32,895 bases of DNA from Catenaria anguillulae PL171 (Eukaryota > Blastocladiomycota > Blastocladiomycetes > Blastocladiales > Catenariaceae): the NCBI GenBank assembly GCA_002102555.1, contig MCFL01000273.1, forward strand, positions 1 to 32,895. Direction: 5' to 3'. A program made the translations under genes and the position numbers. The notes under the pieces were generated by a model. That model made no database searches, was not told the origin of the DNA, and worked only from the letters and a program-made list of their open reading frames with translations. Positions 19,483 to 29,087 of this stretch are shown piece after piece; the stretch's first letter is position 1; each line of letters begins with the position of its first letter.

Positions 19483-19850
19483 TGACCCTGACGCCGTTGC
19501 TTCCCCTCAAAAGGTGATGTCTGCGAATAACTTTTGGCCAGAAGATCGAGCGCCAGACTACTGCAAGAGGGGATGGGAGCCTGGAAACAATTGATCATTG
19601 GTTCATGGTGTTGAAATGGACTCGCCTGATATAAACATTGTGGCTGCTTATGCTTTGATGGTTGTCGATCTGAGCTTGGCTGTTGGTTATGGTTCTGCAT
19701 TGTTCGCACCATATGATGGCATCCATCAGCACGTCACGCTTTCTTGTTCCGCGATCAACTGTCTTATTTGGGTGTTTTGGTCGAGAGCTCACCCTCAGTC
19801 AAGTAAATGTATGCCTCATCCACATTTTTTGATTTGACAGACCCAACAGC
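19483..19850. other. Spacer between the SDR and the PG-repeat gene
   Basis: 368 bp. A 79-codon frame at 19598-19837 is open and hydrophobic in part, but its downstream context does not support it as a gene. A GTAAAT at 19803 and an acceptor-like TTTGACAG ending at 19840 suggest a short 5' UTR intron just before the next ATG. Confidence 0.35.
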
Positions 19851-20883
19851 ATGCAATACGTTCAGTTGGCATCCTTTCGTGATGACAGCGACTCGGCAGT
19901 TCTCAGCCGAGAAGACAAGATCAAGCTGGTAGCCTCTTTCTGAAGCGGGTCAAATTCATGCCACGAACTTGTCCGGACTTACAAAAACCGGTCATGCCAA
20001 CAGATTACTGATGATTTAGTCACTGTTCGTCGAGCCCGTGGACCAGGCGCTTATTCAAAGACACCCAAGCCGGCTGAGGGAATGTCTTTTTCAAAGGTAG
20101 CCTTTGCCGTTGAGTTGCTATTCTGTTCGACTGTTTCCCATTTCTCACACGTTCTGTTCTCAGTCTGAGCGCAGTATGTCTTCAGTATCCGACACATCGC
20201 CAGCACCAAACAAGTACAATACGACCTTTTCGAGCACATCATCGTCGTCCCACGCATTCAAGCATCATTGTTGTTATCGACCGCGAGTGGCAATGATCTC
20301 GGCGGAGGAAGCAAAGTTTGCCCGCACAGCATCTCTTCCAGCGCCGAATTCGTACAACCCAACGAGCGATGTCCTGACAAGCGTTGGATCACCAAAGGCC
20401 CTATCGTTTTCCCGAAGCACACGGTGGAAAGTCGAAGATTTCAGCAGCGCAAACGCTCGTAGTGGGCCCGAAACATACCTTCCTCATTTGCCGGCCAGGG
20501 AAGCCAGCCGAGCTCCCCTATTTGACGGATACGCTTGTCGACCAAGCCAAAATGTTATCTCTGACGACAGCTCGTTTCCGTCACCTGCTCATTACAATCC
20601 TGGAGAGGCATTTCACGCCCTCACAGATAGAAGAGCGAGGCCAGTCATCTCCACCGCAGCACGGTTTGCGGACTTTCACAACAACCTGGGGCCTGGACCA
20701 GCAGCGGAGCTACTCAATGACTTGCCGCGAGCTCGCATTCGCCATAAGGCGCGACCTTGTGTGCATATCCCGGCTAGAAGCAACAACAAGGCTTTTGCGC
20801 CTGAATGTCCACCAATGTCAATGATAAACCTAAGAGAGTCTGAGACTCGTCGCAATGTGCGTGAGCATTGCATTAAACTGTAA
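19851..20883 (+). CDS. Sperm-tail PG-rich repeat (STPG/SHIPPO) protein
   Basis: Proteins with these repeats associate with axonemal microtubules of flagella and cilia. Three exons are read: 19851-19928, 20004-20096 and 20164-20883, giving about 296 residues. Introns are 75 and 67 bp, both with donor GTAGCC. The repeat type, a PG/AP turn followed by Tyr and Pro, appears several times: GPGAYSKTPKP (from about residue 39), PAPNKYNTTFSS, PAPNSYNPTSD, GPETYLPHL, PSPAHYNPGEA and LGPGPAAELL. The spacing of about 30-40 residues and lack of other domains fit the family. The ATG at 19851 (MQYVQLASF) is the first in frame. The stop lies only 47 bp from the convergent FAM227-like gene. I cannot assign it to a particular STPG ortholog. 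Confidence 0.75.
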
Positions 20884-20930
20884 CGCGCTCCCATATACAA
20901 AATACACACAAACACATCGAGATTCATCAA

Positions 20931-22748
20931 TTATGGTTCACCATTAACCATCGTTTCATGTTCCTGGATGGGTACAATTTGCATTTTACTGAATACCCTC
21001 GATTGTGGGCCGTGTCTGCCCTTGCTGGTTGTCACAGTTCGAAGACGCATGCTCTGTCGGGACGTCGCCCCAGTGATTGGGGGAAGAGAGTCGAGGCGTA
21101 TGCTCTTGTCCCATCCCAAAAGAGTCGAGACTCTTTCCTTGACTCCATGCGGATCACTCAGTACGTGGCTCAGGAATCGATCTGTTTCTTTCGTCGAGGT
21201 GGCGAGATCGGTGACGACTTTTGACCTTGCCCGGTTAAGGGTCTCTGTCAATGACGCATATGCTTTTGACGCTGCACGGGATCGTGAAATTGACGTTTCA
21301 ATTGTTTCTTGATATGTGAGTCCTGGTTACAACAAAACGTCGGGAAGGTGAATTCACAATCGGTGTTGACTTGGCGCAGGGAGGAAAAAACTATTCGAAC
21401 CTCCAATGTCACCTAGGGAAACTGTACTCAACTTCAGTATGATTTTTGGGCCAATCTTTGGGGGCTCTCTCAAGGCTTTGAAGTATTCCTTGACCATTGG
21501 ACTGATACTGTGAACGTCAAATTGCTCCACCCTGGCAACAGGGGCGGGCCCAATCGGATGCGACTTGAGGCGATTAACTAGCCCGGTCGCATCACTTTGC
21601 CGCTCTAAAAGCGCGAAGAAATGGGAGGGGCGAGCTGTCAGTCAAGGAAAAGGCAATGAAACGAGAATTGGGAGGGTCAATGTTCATGACACATTACCAA
21701 TAGTATGATCTTCCTGTGTTTGCAAAAGCTCTAGCGTTGGTCCAGACGAGCCGGCGCCCAACTTGATGGCCACACGGCGGTTTACCTTGATTTGCGATGT
21801 CCAAGGTTTCCAGTGAAGCAGATATGGCTTACGGCCCGTTATCCAGATGAAGATGGTTTCAAGCAGTTGACGCTGGGAAAAATCCGGATGGCTGACAATG
21901 TCCGGAAAACAAGTGCTGAGCGAATGAAAAATTGATTCAGCCACAATATGCGGAAGTGTTCGAACAAACAGGTCTCGCTCGCGGTTGAGGACGACAAAGA
22001 TCAGTGCCACAAACTGTTCGGTACCAATGTGGTGAAGTGAGCATGTGATTCTTCATTCCCACATGGGACCAACGAGCTGCGAAAACATCGCGCACGTTTT
22101 GGGAAGCTTGTGAGAACAGGAGCTGTCGCTCGTTTGAAACAGGTGTTGGTCCCTATGGCGTTCACACGACCGTGCCTAGTCGGTATTTGCAACTGACAGG
22201 CAGCTATTGCATGGTGAAATTGAAATCAAACATACCTGGCAACTATCAAAAGCAACTACCCATGCCAAAGCTGTCATCATTTTGTATGCCTGAGGCGTCT
22301 TGATATAGGAGCGAAAATGTTGCTTTGTCCGTAGCTATTCATCGGGAGCAACAGTGAACAACGGCTGCTCTGACATCCTTTGCCTTGAGACGATTATCAT
22401 GCATCCACCGTACGGGAGATAGTGCGACTCGAGAGCATTTTCCGCCAGCAACGTGATGTTTAATCCCGCTGGAAGTGGCTTGTCTTTGCAAACGACATCG
22501 AGGGAACTTGGTTGAGGATAACTGGAGAATCGCACATCTTGCTCATCCCAGATTGGTGCCGACGTAAGAAACGTTTCTTGGGCCTCAGCTTGCTGAATTG
22601 TAGAGGAGACTTGCGAGTCAGATCTGTGCGTGTTTGCTTTGGATAACGAGCTCGCTTCCCAGTTTGATGCTGCTTTAAGGGATTGTTCTTGTGTATCCAA
22701 TCGCAATTGGCGAGATAGCCGAGCAACTGATTCCTTCAAGGAGTCCAT
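20931..22748 (-). CDS. FAM227-like (FWWh domain) protein, multi-exon
   Basis: FAM227 proteins are poorly characterised and are found in flagellated eukaryotes. On the minus strand I read a first exon from the ATG at 22748 (MDSLKESVARLSRQLRL). An exon ending near 22235 contains FRSYIKTPQAYKMM and ALAWVVAFDSCQ. A further exon ends at 21698 and carries HIGTEQFVALIFVVLNRERD and HPDFSQRQLLETIFIWITG, the part most like FAM227. Then comes an exon at 21634-21413 (FDVHSISPMVKEYFKALREP) and a last exon at 21307-20931 ending VPIQEHETMVNGEP. The last two introns are 63 bp (GTAATG) and 105 bp (GTGACA). The splicing between about 22235 and 22060 is unresolved and may hide a small exon. The family call rests on the LLETIFIWITG and SISPMVKEYF segments and is moderate. 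Confidence 0.6.
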
Positions 22749-23267
22749 CGTGATTCATACGTTATTGGCATGTCTATGAAGGTATCGCTTCAGGACCAGC
22801 GTTGTAAATGCCGGTAAGGCTTTGACAATTGACAATGTTTAAAGGTCGGACAGCGTTTTCGATGCGAACACAACAACTCCGAACGCGTCATTTGATCAGT
22901 TCCGATCCACTTCTTCGACGCGTCTACGTTAGCGTGCAACCTGGTAGCAAATGTGCAATCATTGCATTTCCTTCATATACTAGACTTCCTGAATCTATCG
23001 CGCAACCGATAAACTCTCTGCATTTGCACGACCATACTCACTGCAGCATCATCCAAGCGACAGTCTTATCGATTGCGGAATCGTCGCCAACCAGCTCTTA
23101 AAGCTTCAGGACGTCATTCTCTCAAGTACTGCCCCCCCCCCATTCCCCATTCCCGCACACAAGACGCACCGTAGGCCTGAAAACATCAAGACGGCTTCTG
23201 ATCGCGCCAGTCATCGCTCCGCATCTCGTCCTCATTCGTCCCGACGGCTTCCTCTACTCAACCCATC
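22749..23267. promoter_or_regulatory. Divergent intergenic region FAM227-like/RGS
   Basis: 519 bp. It holds a run of ten C at 23132-23141 followed by CATTCCCCATTCCC, about 130 bp before the RGS ATG. A 90-codon frame at 22829-23101 is open but has no recognisable feature. No other gene is seen. Confidence 0.35.
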
Positions 23268-23759
23268 ATGACGTCCCCTGGTACCGGAGGCCTCACGCCC
23301 GTCAGCTCTGCTGTGTTTTCCAAGACGGTCGCCGAAAAGCGTCTCACTTTCCAAGCACTGTTGGCCAACGAGCTCGAAGCCCCCTACACGCTCGCTGCCT
23401 TCGAAGATTTCTTGCGCACTCGGGAGCACTCTGAGGAAAATCTCGAATTTCTCGAAGCCATCAAGACACTGCGTGGTGTGAAGGGGTCTGCCGACGCAAA
23501 GTCCATGGCGAACACCATTGTCGAAACTTATCTGTTGCCCGGATCTCCGAAAGAAGTCAACTGTCCGAATCTCATCCGCAAAAAGGTCGTCGAGGATGTT
23601 CAAACGGGTGGCCAATGTGATTCCGAGACGTTTGCACCCGTGGAGGCTAAGATTTTGGAATTGATGCGCCTCAGCTCCTTCCCACACTTTGTCCGCTTCG
23701 TCGAGGGTAAGCAAATGTCCCCAAGCGACGCTCGGCCAACATCTCAAGGAGCTCAATAA
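23268..23759 (+). CDS. Small RGS-domain protein
   Basis: RGS domains accelerate GTP hydrolysis by heterotrimeric G alpha subunits. The ATG at 23268 gives 163 residues. The RGS fold spans about residues 25-146 with TFQALLANELEAPYTLAAF, FEDFLRTREHSEENLEFLEA, TYLLPGSPKEVNCP and IRKKVVEDVQTGG, ending SSFPHFVRFVE. The protein is essentially one RGS domain, like small RGS proteins. The unspliced reading ends in a TAA that overlaps an AATAAA signal (CAATAAACC). However, a strong donor, GGGTAAGC, lies exactly at the domain end (23707), and an acceptor TTCTTTAG follows the T34 tract (to 23958). Splicing these would replace the last 17 residues with a Cys-rich hydrophobic tail of about 55 residues ending at 24128. 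I prefer the short form, with modest confidence in the tail. Confidence 0.82.
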   Translation: MTSPGTGGLTPVSSAVFSKTVAEKRLTFQALLANELEAPYTLAAFEDFLRTREHSEENLEFLEAIKTLRGVKGSADAKSMANTIVETYLLPGSPKEVNCPNLIRKKVVEDVQTGGQCDSETFAPVEAKILELMRLSSFPHFVRFVEGKQMSPSDARPTSQGAQ

Positions 23760-23915
23760 ACCTGTCAACCCTTTTATGGTGGCTCGCACATTGCTGTCTC
23801 TTGGTTAGCGCCTGTGACCCATCCGGACTTTCTGGTAACACTTCCATTCGTCCTGTCGCTCGGTTCTTGGCGCTCTCATCTGCGTCTTTGTTCCGTATTC
23901 TCGTTCTCTTTCTCT

Positions 23916-23952
<37 letters not shown>

Positions 23953-24276
23953 CTTTAGTCCATTCAATACTTGAGCACGCTTTGGAGTGGCCCTGTTGGC
24001 AAGAATGTTTTGATTGTCATCCATCGTGCCCCGACTTAACTCTGTTGAACCTTAGCTTGTCATGTTTCTTCCTTGACCCTGTTTCCTTTGCGTTCATCGC
24101 CTCCAAATCATGTTTTATTGCTCACTAAATGTCCATTACCGCTCTGCTCCACTTTAAACGATACAAGTTGACCAAGACGATAAGGTGGTTCCTTGCCATT
24201 CCCGTGTAAACACACAGGAACAAAAGCAACAACAACAACAACAAAGAAAGCCCACGGCAAGCAACATCGTGAGGAG
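23760..24276. other. Convergent spacer RGS/NRDE2 with long poly(T)
   Basis: 517 bp between the RGS stop and the NRDE2 stop. It holds T34 at 23919-23952 preceded by TCTCTCTC, and a CAACAACAACAACAA microsatellite near 24230. A possible alternative last exon of the RGS gene lies at 23959-24128. No independent gene is seen. Confidence 0.5.
23919..23952 (+). repeat. Poly(T) tract, 34 nt
   Basis: An uninterrupted run of 34 T, preceded by CTCTCTC and followed by CTTTAG. It may be a very long polypyrimidine tract before an acceptor, or simply a homopolymer. I find no flanking duplication that would mark it as a poly(A) tail of an inserted element. Confidence 0.9.
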
Positions 24277-27128
24277 TCAAGACACAAACACAAGGTGCCG
24301 GCGCTGCAATGCCGCGATCACGGTCTTCAACTCATTTGCGCTCAACAGTGGCCGCACAAGCGCAAGTATCCGCAGCGACAAATCCACGCTCAGCGGGCAA
24401 GCCTGCAAGGCGCGAAAGCACACCGTTCGAAAGATGCGAGAGTTTGCTTTTGTCGGCTGCGCTTGGAAAATGCCGAGTTCGACGCTCACATACACGTCCC
24501 AAACTGCCGGACAAAGGCGCCATGGTCCTTCAACGGCCGATTCCATGACAGTCCGACACCCGGCGACATCTAAACCGCCTGGCCGGGTGAAGTGGTACTT
24601 GAGCAACGCAAGAGATGGAATCGGACTGGTCGTGTGAACTCGCCGGGTCGCATCCGACATTCGACTTCGAAACCGTGCCCCCTTTTCGAGATAGGCTGCC
24701 ATGTCCCATGTCAATCGGCAATGCGGGAGGTGCAAGGTGGCGGATAGGACCTGTTGACGCAGAGCAGGAGGCTGAAACATGGTCCACACAAAGGAGGACA
24801 TGGTTGCCAGACGTGCGCACTCGAACGAAAAGACAGATACAGAATCAAGCGAGAGGTCATCTCGTGCCACGTTGAGTTGGCCCAAAATCAAATCTACTGA
24901 CGGAACTGACCCACGAATGAGAGCGAGCGTCGCCGTATAAATCAAAGGGAGAAGATGAAGTGACACCTCAAAAAAACCATCATGATCGATTGACAAACGC
25001 CGCCAAGTAGGAAGTGACTCGTTCACAAGATCTGAACATGAGAATTGACACAAAGAGTCAGTTGACACGCCCAACAGGCAATTGATATGGACGGAAGCAG
25101 AGAACAACACACAATCGAGGGAGAAATGAAGATCAAGACTCGAAGCGACCTGTTCACATGATGAAATGTCACCCGAATGCAGGAAAAGCTCAATCAAGGA
25201 CACGCCCAATGCGAGCAAGGAACTGTGGTGTGGCTCTTCCTTCTTCATTTCTTGCTCAAGCAAGGAAAACATATCTGGCCGCGAAGATCTGGCCAGGACG
25301 GTAAAGAGGGACACGAGAGGATCCAATGCTGAGTCTGCGGCACCGATTCCGACGAGACACGCGGCGAGAGTATGGGGCATAATGGTGGACATGATGGGGT
25401 CCTTGGAAATGAAACAAAGTGCATGTGCCTGCCATGCATGCAATCGTTCGCCTCGAAAGCGAGGTGACGCCGCATTGTACCACCGTAGAGCTTGGAAATC
25501 AAGTTGCACGACGTCCTCTTCTGAAACTGTTCCGCCCGCGGTGGCCATGCGAGGAAGCGTGAATGGATGGCAAAGGAATGAGTCACCAAAATGGCGAGTT
25601 TGGCAATCAAAATCGGCGAGGTGGAGGACAGACAAAAGAAACTGGCCAAGCCCATCACGATCTCGTGGCTCGAGTGGAAACATGTGTGGGGCAATGTCGG
25701 AAAAAAGTACGCAAGCCCATGGATCGAGGACGCTAGCCGAACAAGGAACGGGTGATGAGTCGGCCAGATTCCATTCTTCGCAATGGGTCCGCTCGGGATC
25801 ATTGCGCAACTTGTCAATGGCCGGCGTCCTGCGCGGCAATGTCATCATCAAGGGCTTGAACGATGTCAGCTCCCATTCGTCCCACCAATGGGCAAATGCA
25901 TCGAGCCGCCCAAACCAGTCCGTGTCGACACCGTCATACTGGTTCCACCTGGCGACCAACTGCAACTGCGACCATACCAGCGCTTTGGCTCGCCCAGGGT
26001 AACCGGCCACTTGCAGCGTATGAGCGGTGAGAACGAAAAGGTGGATACGATCAGCTGTTGGCATCTGACGCTTCAGAATTGTCTGGTTGATCTCGGTATG
26101 CAGAAGCAGCAGCTGATCCAGGTCCATAATCGTTCGAGCGCAAGACAAGAACGAAAAGAGAAGCTGGGAAGAGGATGGGAAGTAACGGATGGCATCTTGA
26201 TAGCGTGACATGAGCTCTTGCGAGGGCCATAATGGCGAGCCAAACTCCAGTAACATTTGAAGAAGATCTGGCGACTGCGGGTTCGCCTGGCATGCTCGCT
26301 CGAGAATAGCTACTTGACGGGAGCGAATTTCATGCGGAGTTCCAGTGCACAACCGCGGCTGTTCGCGGACAAACTCCATCCACACACCAAGATTGGTCGA
26401 ATCAAGTCGAAGTCGAGCGTTGTATTCTGCAGCGGTGGGTGGAGCCTTGGTTGTCACCGAAGGACGGGAAATGTGTAACCGTTCCGGTGAACTGGCTACG
26501 GCTCCATGCGTGAAGAAACGGAGACGTCGGGCAGGCGATATTTCCATCGACAGAGTTCTCGAGCGCCCCATTCCTACCTGAACACCAGACGGCGCACCGA
26601 GTACGCCATCTGCCAACCAACAATGTCAATCCGGTGATACTGAACGAGCTGCGTGAAGCGGCTTCGGAACGAACGCACATATGGTCCGCTCAATGTGTCC
26701 TTTGTGGTTCCGAATTGACCGTGTCGAAGCGGGCTTTTTGTCGATGGTAAAGAGGTTTTGATCTCTTTCACTGGTCTTGTGGTCACGAGAAAGCACACGT
26801 CAACTGGAGCATCAAGAAATACTGGTTGTGAGGAACGTTGAAATGTACGAACCGGTCGGGAGGCAGTTGGGCTGTTTCCTTGATAAGATTCATCGGAAGA
26901 AGGGGTGGTGAGTGCATGGCGCGAAGGTAGGAAAGGCGGAGGCGGAGGCGGAAGCGGCTGTGCATTGCCGTGGCGACGCTGTTGCGGGTCTTCAGACTCT
27001 GGAACCGGGCCAAGCAAGGACGCCAACCGACTGTGATTGGTTCTGTTGGCAGGAAGGCGCTCTTCGAGAGGCGACCACTCGTTGTCCTTGCTGCGGGCTT
27101 TGAAAGAGAAGTGTGGAAAGTCGGCCAT
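24277..27128 (-). CDS. NRDE2: NRDE2-like nuclear RNA surveillance/RNAi protein
   Basis: NRDE2 acts in the nucleus: in nuclear RNAi in worms, and with the MTR4/exosome and splicing machinery in human and fission yeast. Exon 1 is 27128-26679 (ATG at 27128, MADFPHFSFKARSKD). A 101-bp intron (GTGCGT to TTCAG) leads into exon 2, 26577-24277, for about 916 residues; human has 1,164. After a Pro-rich stretch (PLPPPPPPFLP) come the conserved segments AAEYNARLRLDSTNLGVWME, VAILERACQANPQSPDLL and DAIRYFPSSSQLLFSFL. These are HAT/TPR-like helical repeats matching the human EFNRRVRENPRDTQLWMAF and LAILERAIESNQSSVDL region. Later CVLFSDIAPHMFPL parallels LFDDIGQSLIRL. The human-type Lys-rich N-terminal region is much reduced. 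An alternative donor nearer the acceptor would leave a 44-bp intron, which I consider less likely. Confidence 0.82.
26578..26678 (-). other. NRDE2 intron
   Basis: 101 bp on the minus strand, donor GTGCGT, branch-like TTGAC, acceptor GTGTTCAG. It joins SGPY to VGMGRSRTLS in frame. Confidence 0.6.
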
Positions 27129-27832
27129 GTCGCTGGATGTTCATATCAATTCACGTGCTAGTGCATTTCTTCATTGCAGGTATCGTCCTCGCACATACAT
27201 GCTGTCGCCGTTAATATTCACTCTCTTGCCCTTTGTGAGACCAGTGCTGAGTCGATTGATCTGTGTGCTGTGGTGTGTGCTGATCCCGGTGCAAGTCTCT
27301 GTCTCTGATCGGCCTGTGCTGTTTGTCCTTTTCGCTCGTTTTTCTGCACAGCCACACAGCGCTCAGCTTTCGAAGTGCATGATGGCTCGAGCTGTGAGCG
27401 CTCATTCTGTTGGTGGTTATGCACTATGCAGGTTTCCATCAGTGCTGGAGCGAATCTGACGGCAGCGCATACACCCATAGAGATGGCAAGAGCAAGTAGG
27501 ATGGCGTGCAAGCAATTGGGAATTGGGGGCACAAGGCCATTATTTGATTGGGGAAAATGGGATGGGGAATGGGAAGAGAGAAAGGGGAAGACAGCGAAAG
27601 AGGGAATGTGGGATGGGAAATAGGAGAGGTCAACATGAGAGGAGTGAGGGAAAAGATTGATCAAGAGAAAGTAGACAAAACGACAAAACACATCCCATGA
27701 ATAAAAGCGAATATAACACTCTCAGCAATCGATTCAGCATCCCAAAACAAGCCCAAGTCGTTTGCTGCCCCGCTGCCTGCCATGTCCGACACGATGGTTG
27801 TGGATGCCGCGGCATAGCCGATCACAGCTTGG
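27129..27832. other. NRDE2 upstream region and purine-rich stretch, no clear gene
   Basis: About 700 bp. The left part should contain the NRDE2 promoter. 27500-27690 is A/G-rich on the plus strand (GGGATGGGGAATGGGAAGAG). Open minus-strand frames such as 27218-27691 are low-complexity. A short minus-strand stretch at about 27720-27840 (AAASTTIVSDM) faintly resembles the LINE 3' segments farther right, but too weakly to call. Confidence 0.4.
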
Positions 27833-28171
27833 GTGAGGCCCAAAACCCGTTTTGTCCACCAGGAACCTGCCCTGTCCTACCTACAACGCACCTACAAGGT
27901 TACCGGCATCGTCAACGAGCGCTCGCTGTCCGGATTTCGTTTCTGCAAGGTTGCATTCACAAGCCAAGAAGATCTGGCCTCGGCCACCAGCAAGTCGCCA
28001 ACGTATATCCGCGGCAAATTCTTGCACGTCCTTGATGATTTGCACTTTGGCTCCATAAGCGCAGCGCCGTCGACAAGAACGCAGTGTGTTCGTGCCAAAA
28101 ACGCGTCTGTTGGATTGTGTTGGGTCTGCCACGATCTGTTACTCCCTTCAACTCCAACTGAGATAACATAG
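27833..28171 (+). pseudogene. Fragment with an RRM-like look, unrecognised
   Basis: The frame reads YLQRTYKVTGIVNERS, then FRFCKVAFTSQEDLASATSK and PTYIRGKFLHVLDDLHF. The pattern FRFCKVAF...EDLASA...YIRGK resembles an RRM-type beta-alpha-beta unit as found in some retroelement ORF1 proteins and in host RNA-binding proteins. No clear start, no splice context and no continuation. It is most likely a relic; the family is not established. Confidence 0.3.
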
Positions 28172-28897
28172 CTGGATTTTTTAATGGAGTTCCAGACTCA
28201 TACGGATATGCAACCTGCTGCTTTTCAATCGAAGATGTCTACACCTCACCGTCGAAGGGCTTCGACGTCACCCGTTGGTGCACCGTCACTAACAACTCGC
28301 CATTGTCACATCACTGAACCTAACCCACCAACCTCGTCTCTTCGTTTGCATGCAGCAGCAACAGCACAGTCCAACTAACAACAGTCCGCTCTGGCTGAGC
28401 CGTCGAAGACAGAAGCACAAGCTGATGCACAAGAGATCGAAGAGCAAGAGAGCCAACTCTGCGAAGAACGAAACCAAAGGATCTATGATGATGAGCACTA
28501 CATGGCAACAGTCTTTTGACCGCTCATTTCCAATTCGCTGGAAACAGAAACACCCAGACACACGCAGTGTCTGCAGCAACCGGCTGCAATGGCCACCAAA
28601 TAGCAGCACCTGGCACGGATCCTTCTGATGATGACAAATCGCTCACTCAAAAATCGCCACCCTTCAACTCCAAGTACTCCTCACAATGCCCGCCAACCTG
28701 GCACTTTAATGGCCGCTCCGCACGAGTTCATACCGACACCTTTATCATTCAACCCAAGTGTGTCAGCACACGTTGCATCCACACTGCCCACTCCAACTGC
28801 GTCAGCACACACACTGCATCTCCACCATCTCCATCTGCATTGATGCCCACTCTTTGCCGATCTGGTCGCATTCTACATCTACAGCGCAACAATCAAA
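28172..28897. other. Low-information region
   Basis: About 725 bp of Ser/Thr/His/Pro-coding, CA-rich sequence (many CAC and CCA triplets). Open frames here are low-complexity and overlap on the same strand. I support no gene in it. Confidence 0.4.
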
Positions 28898-29064
28898 ATG
28901 GCCACAAAGAAAGTCAGCCGCCAAGCGCCCAGCCAGCAGAGAATCCAATTCCTTTGCATCTGTACTTCATGCTGCTCCAAAATTCCGGCACCTGAAATTT
29001 TTCCTGTCACCCTTGTGTCACTGGCCAACATGGGAAAATGTCTGCACCATGAGTGTCCCAAGTG
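28898..29064 (+). pseudogene. Cys-cluster N-terminal fragment cut by the LINE poly(T)
   Basis: An ATG in good context (AAAATGGCC) starts MATKKVSRQAPSQQRIQ, followed by two Cys clusters, FLCICTSCC and KCLHHECPKCF, separated by about 27 residues. The open frame runs directly into the T23 tract at 29065, which I read as the tail of a minus-strand LINE insertion. Cys clusters at an N-terminus occur in front of some transposases (for example KDZ-associated CxC domains), but I cannot confirm that here. What lies beyond the insertion was not recovered. Confidence 0.35.
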
Positions 29065-29087
29065 TTTTTTTTTTTTTTTTTTTTTTT
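29065..29087 (+). repeat. Poly(T) = minus-strand poly(A) tail of LINE A
   Basis: 23 consecutive T following CCCAAGTG, at the 3' boundary of the minus-strand LINE A. Confidence 0.7.

Noticed and set aside
19598-19837. 79-codon plus frame with a hydrophobic stretch between the SDR and PG-repeat genes
   Set aside because: No conserved feature. Continuing it across the likely UTR intron leads out of the PG-repeat frame.
22829-23101. 90-codon frame upstream of the RGS gene
   Set aside because: It lies in a divergent promoter region, with no domain or coding-like composition.
23919-23952. T34 as a poly(A) tail of a minus-strand retrocopy
   Set aside because: No flanking duplication and no coding relic beside it; a polypyrimidine or simple homopolymer explanation suffices.
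25166-26002. 278-codon plus frame opposite NRDE2
   Set aside because: Antisense shadow of the conserved NRDE2 exon.
27720-27843. Third LINE-like 3' relic on the minus strand
   Set aside because: The similarity to copies A and B is limited to about ten residues (AAASTTIVSDM) and has no poly(T) boundary; too weak.
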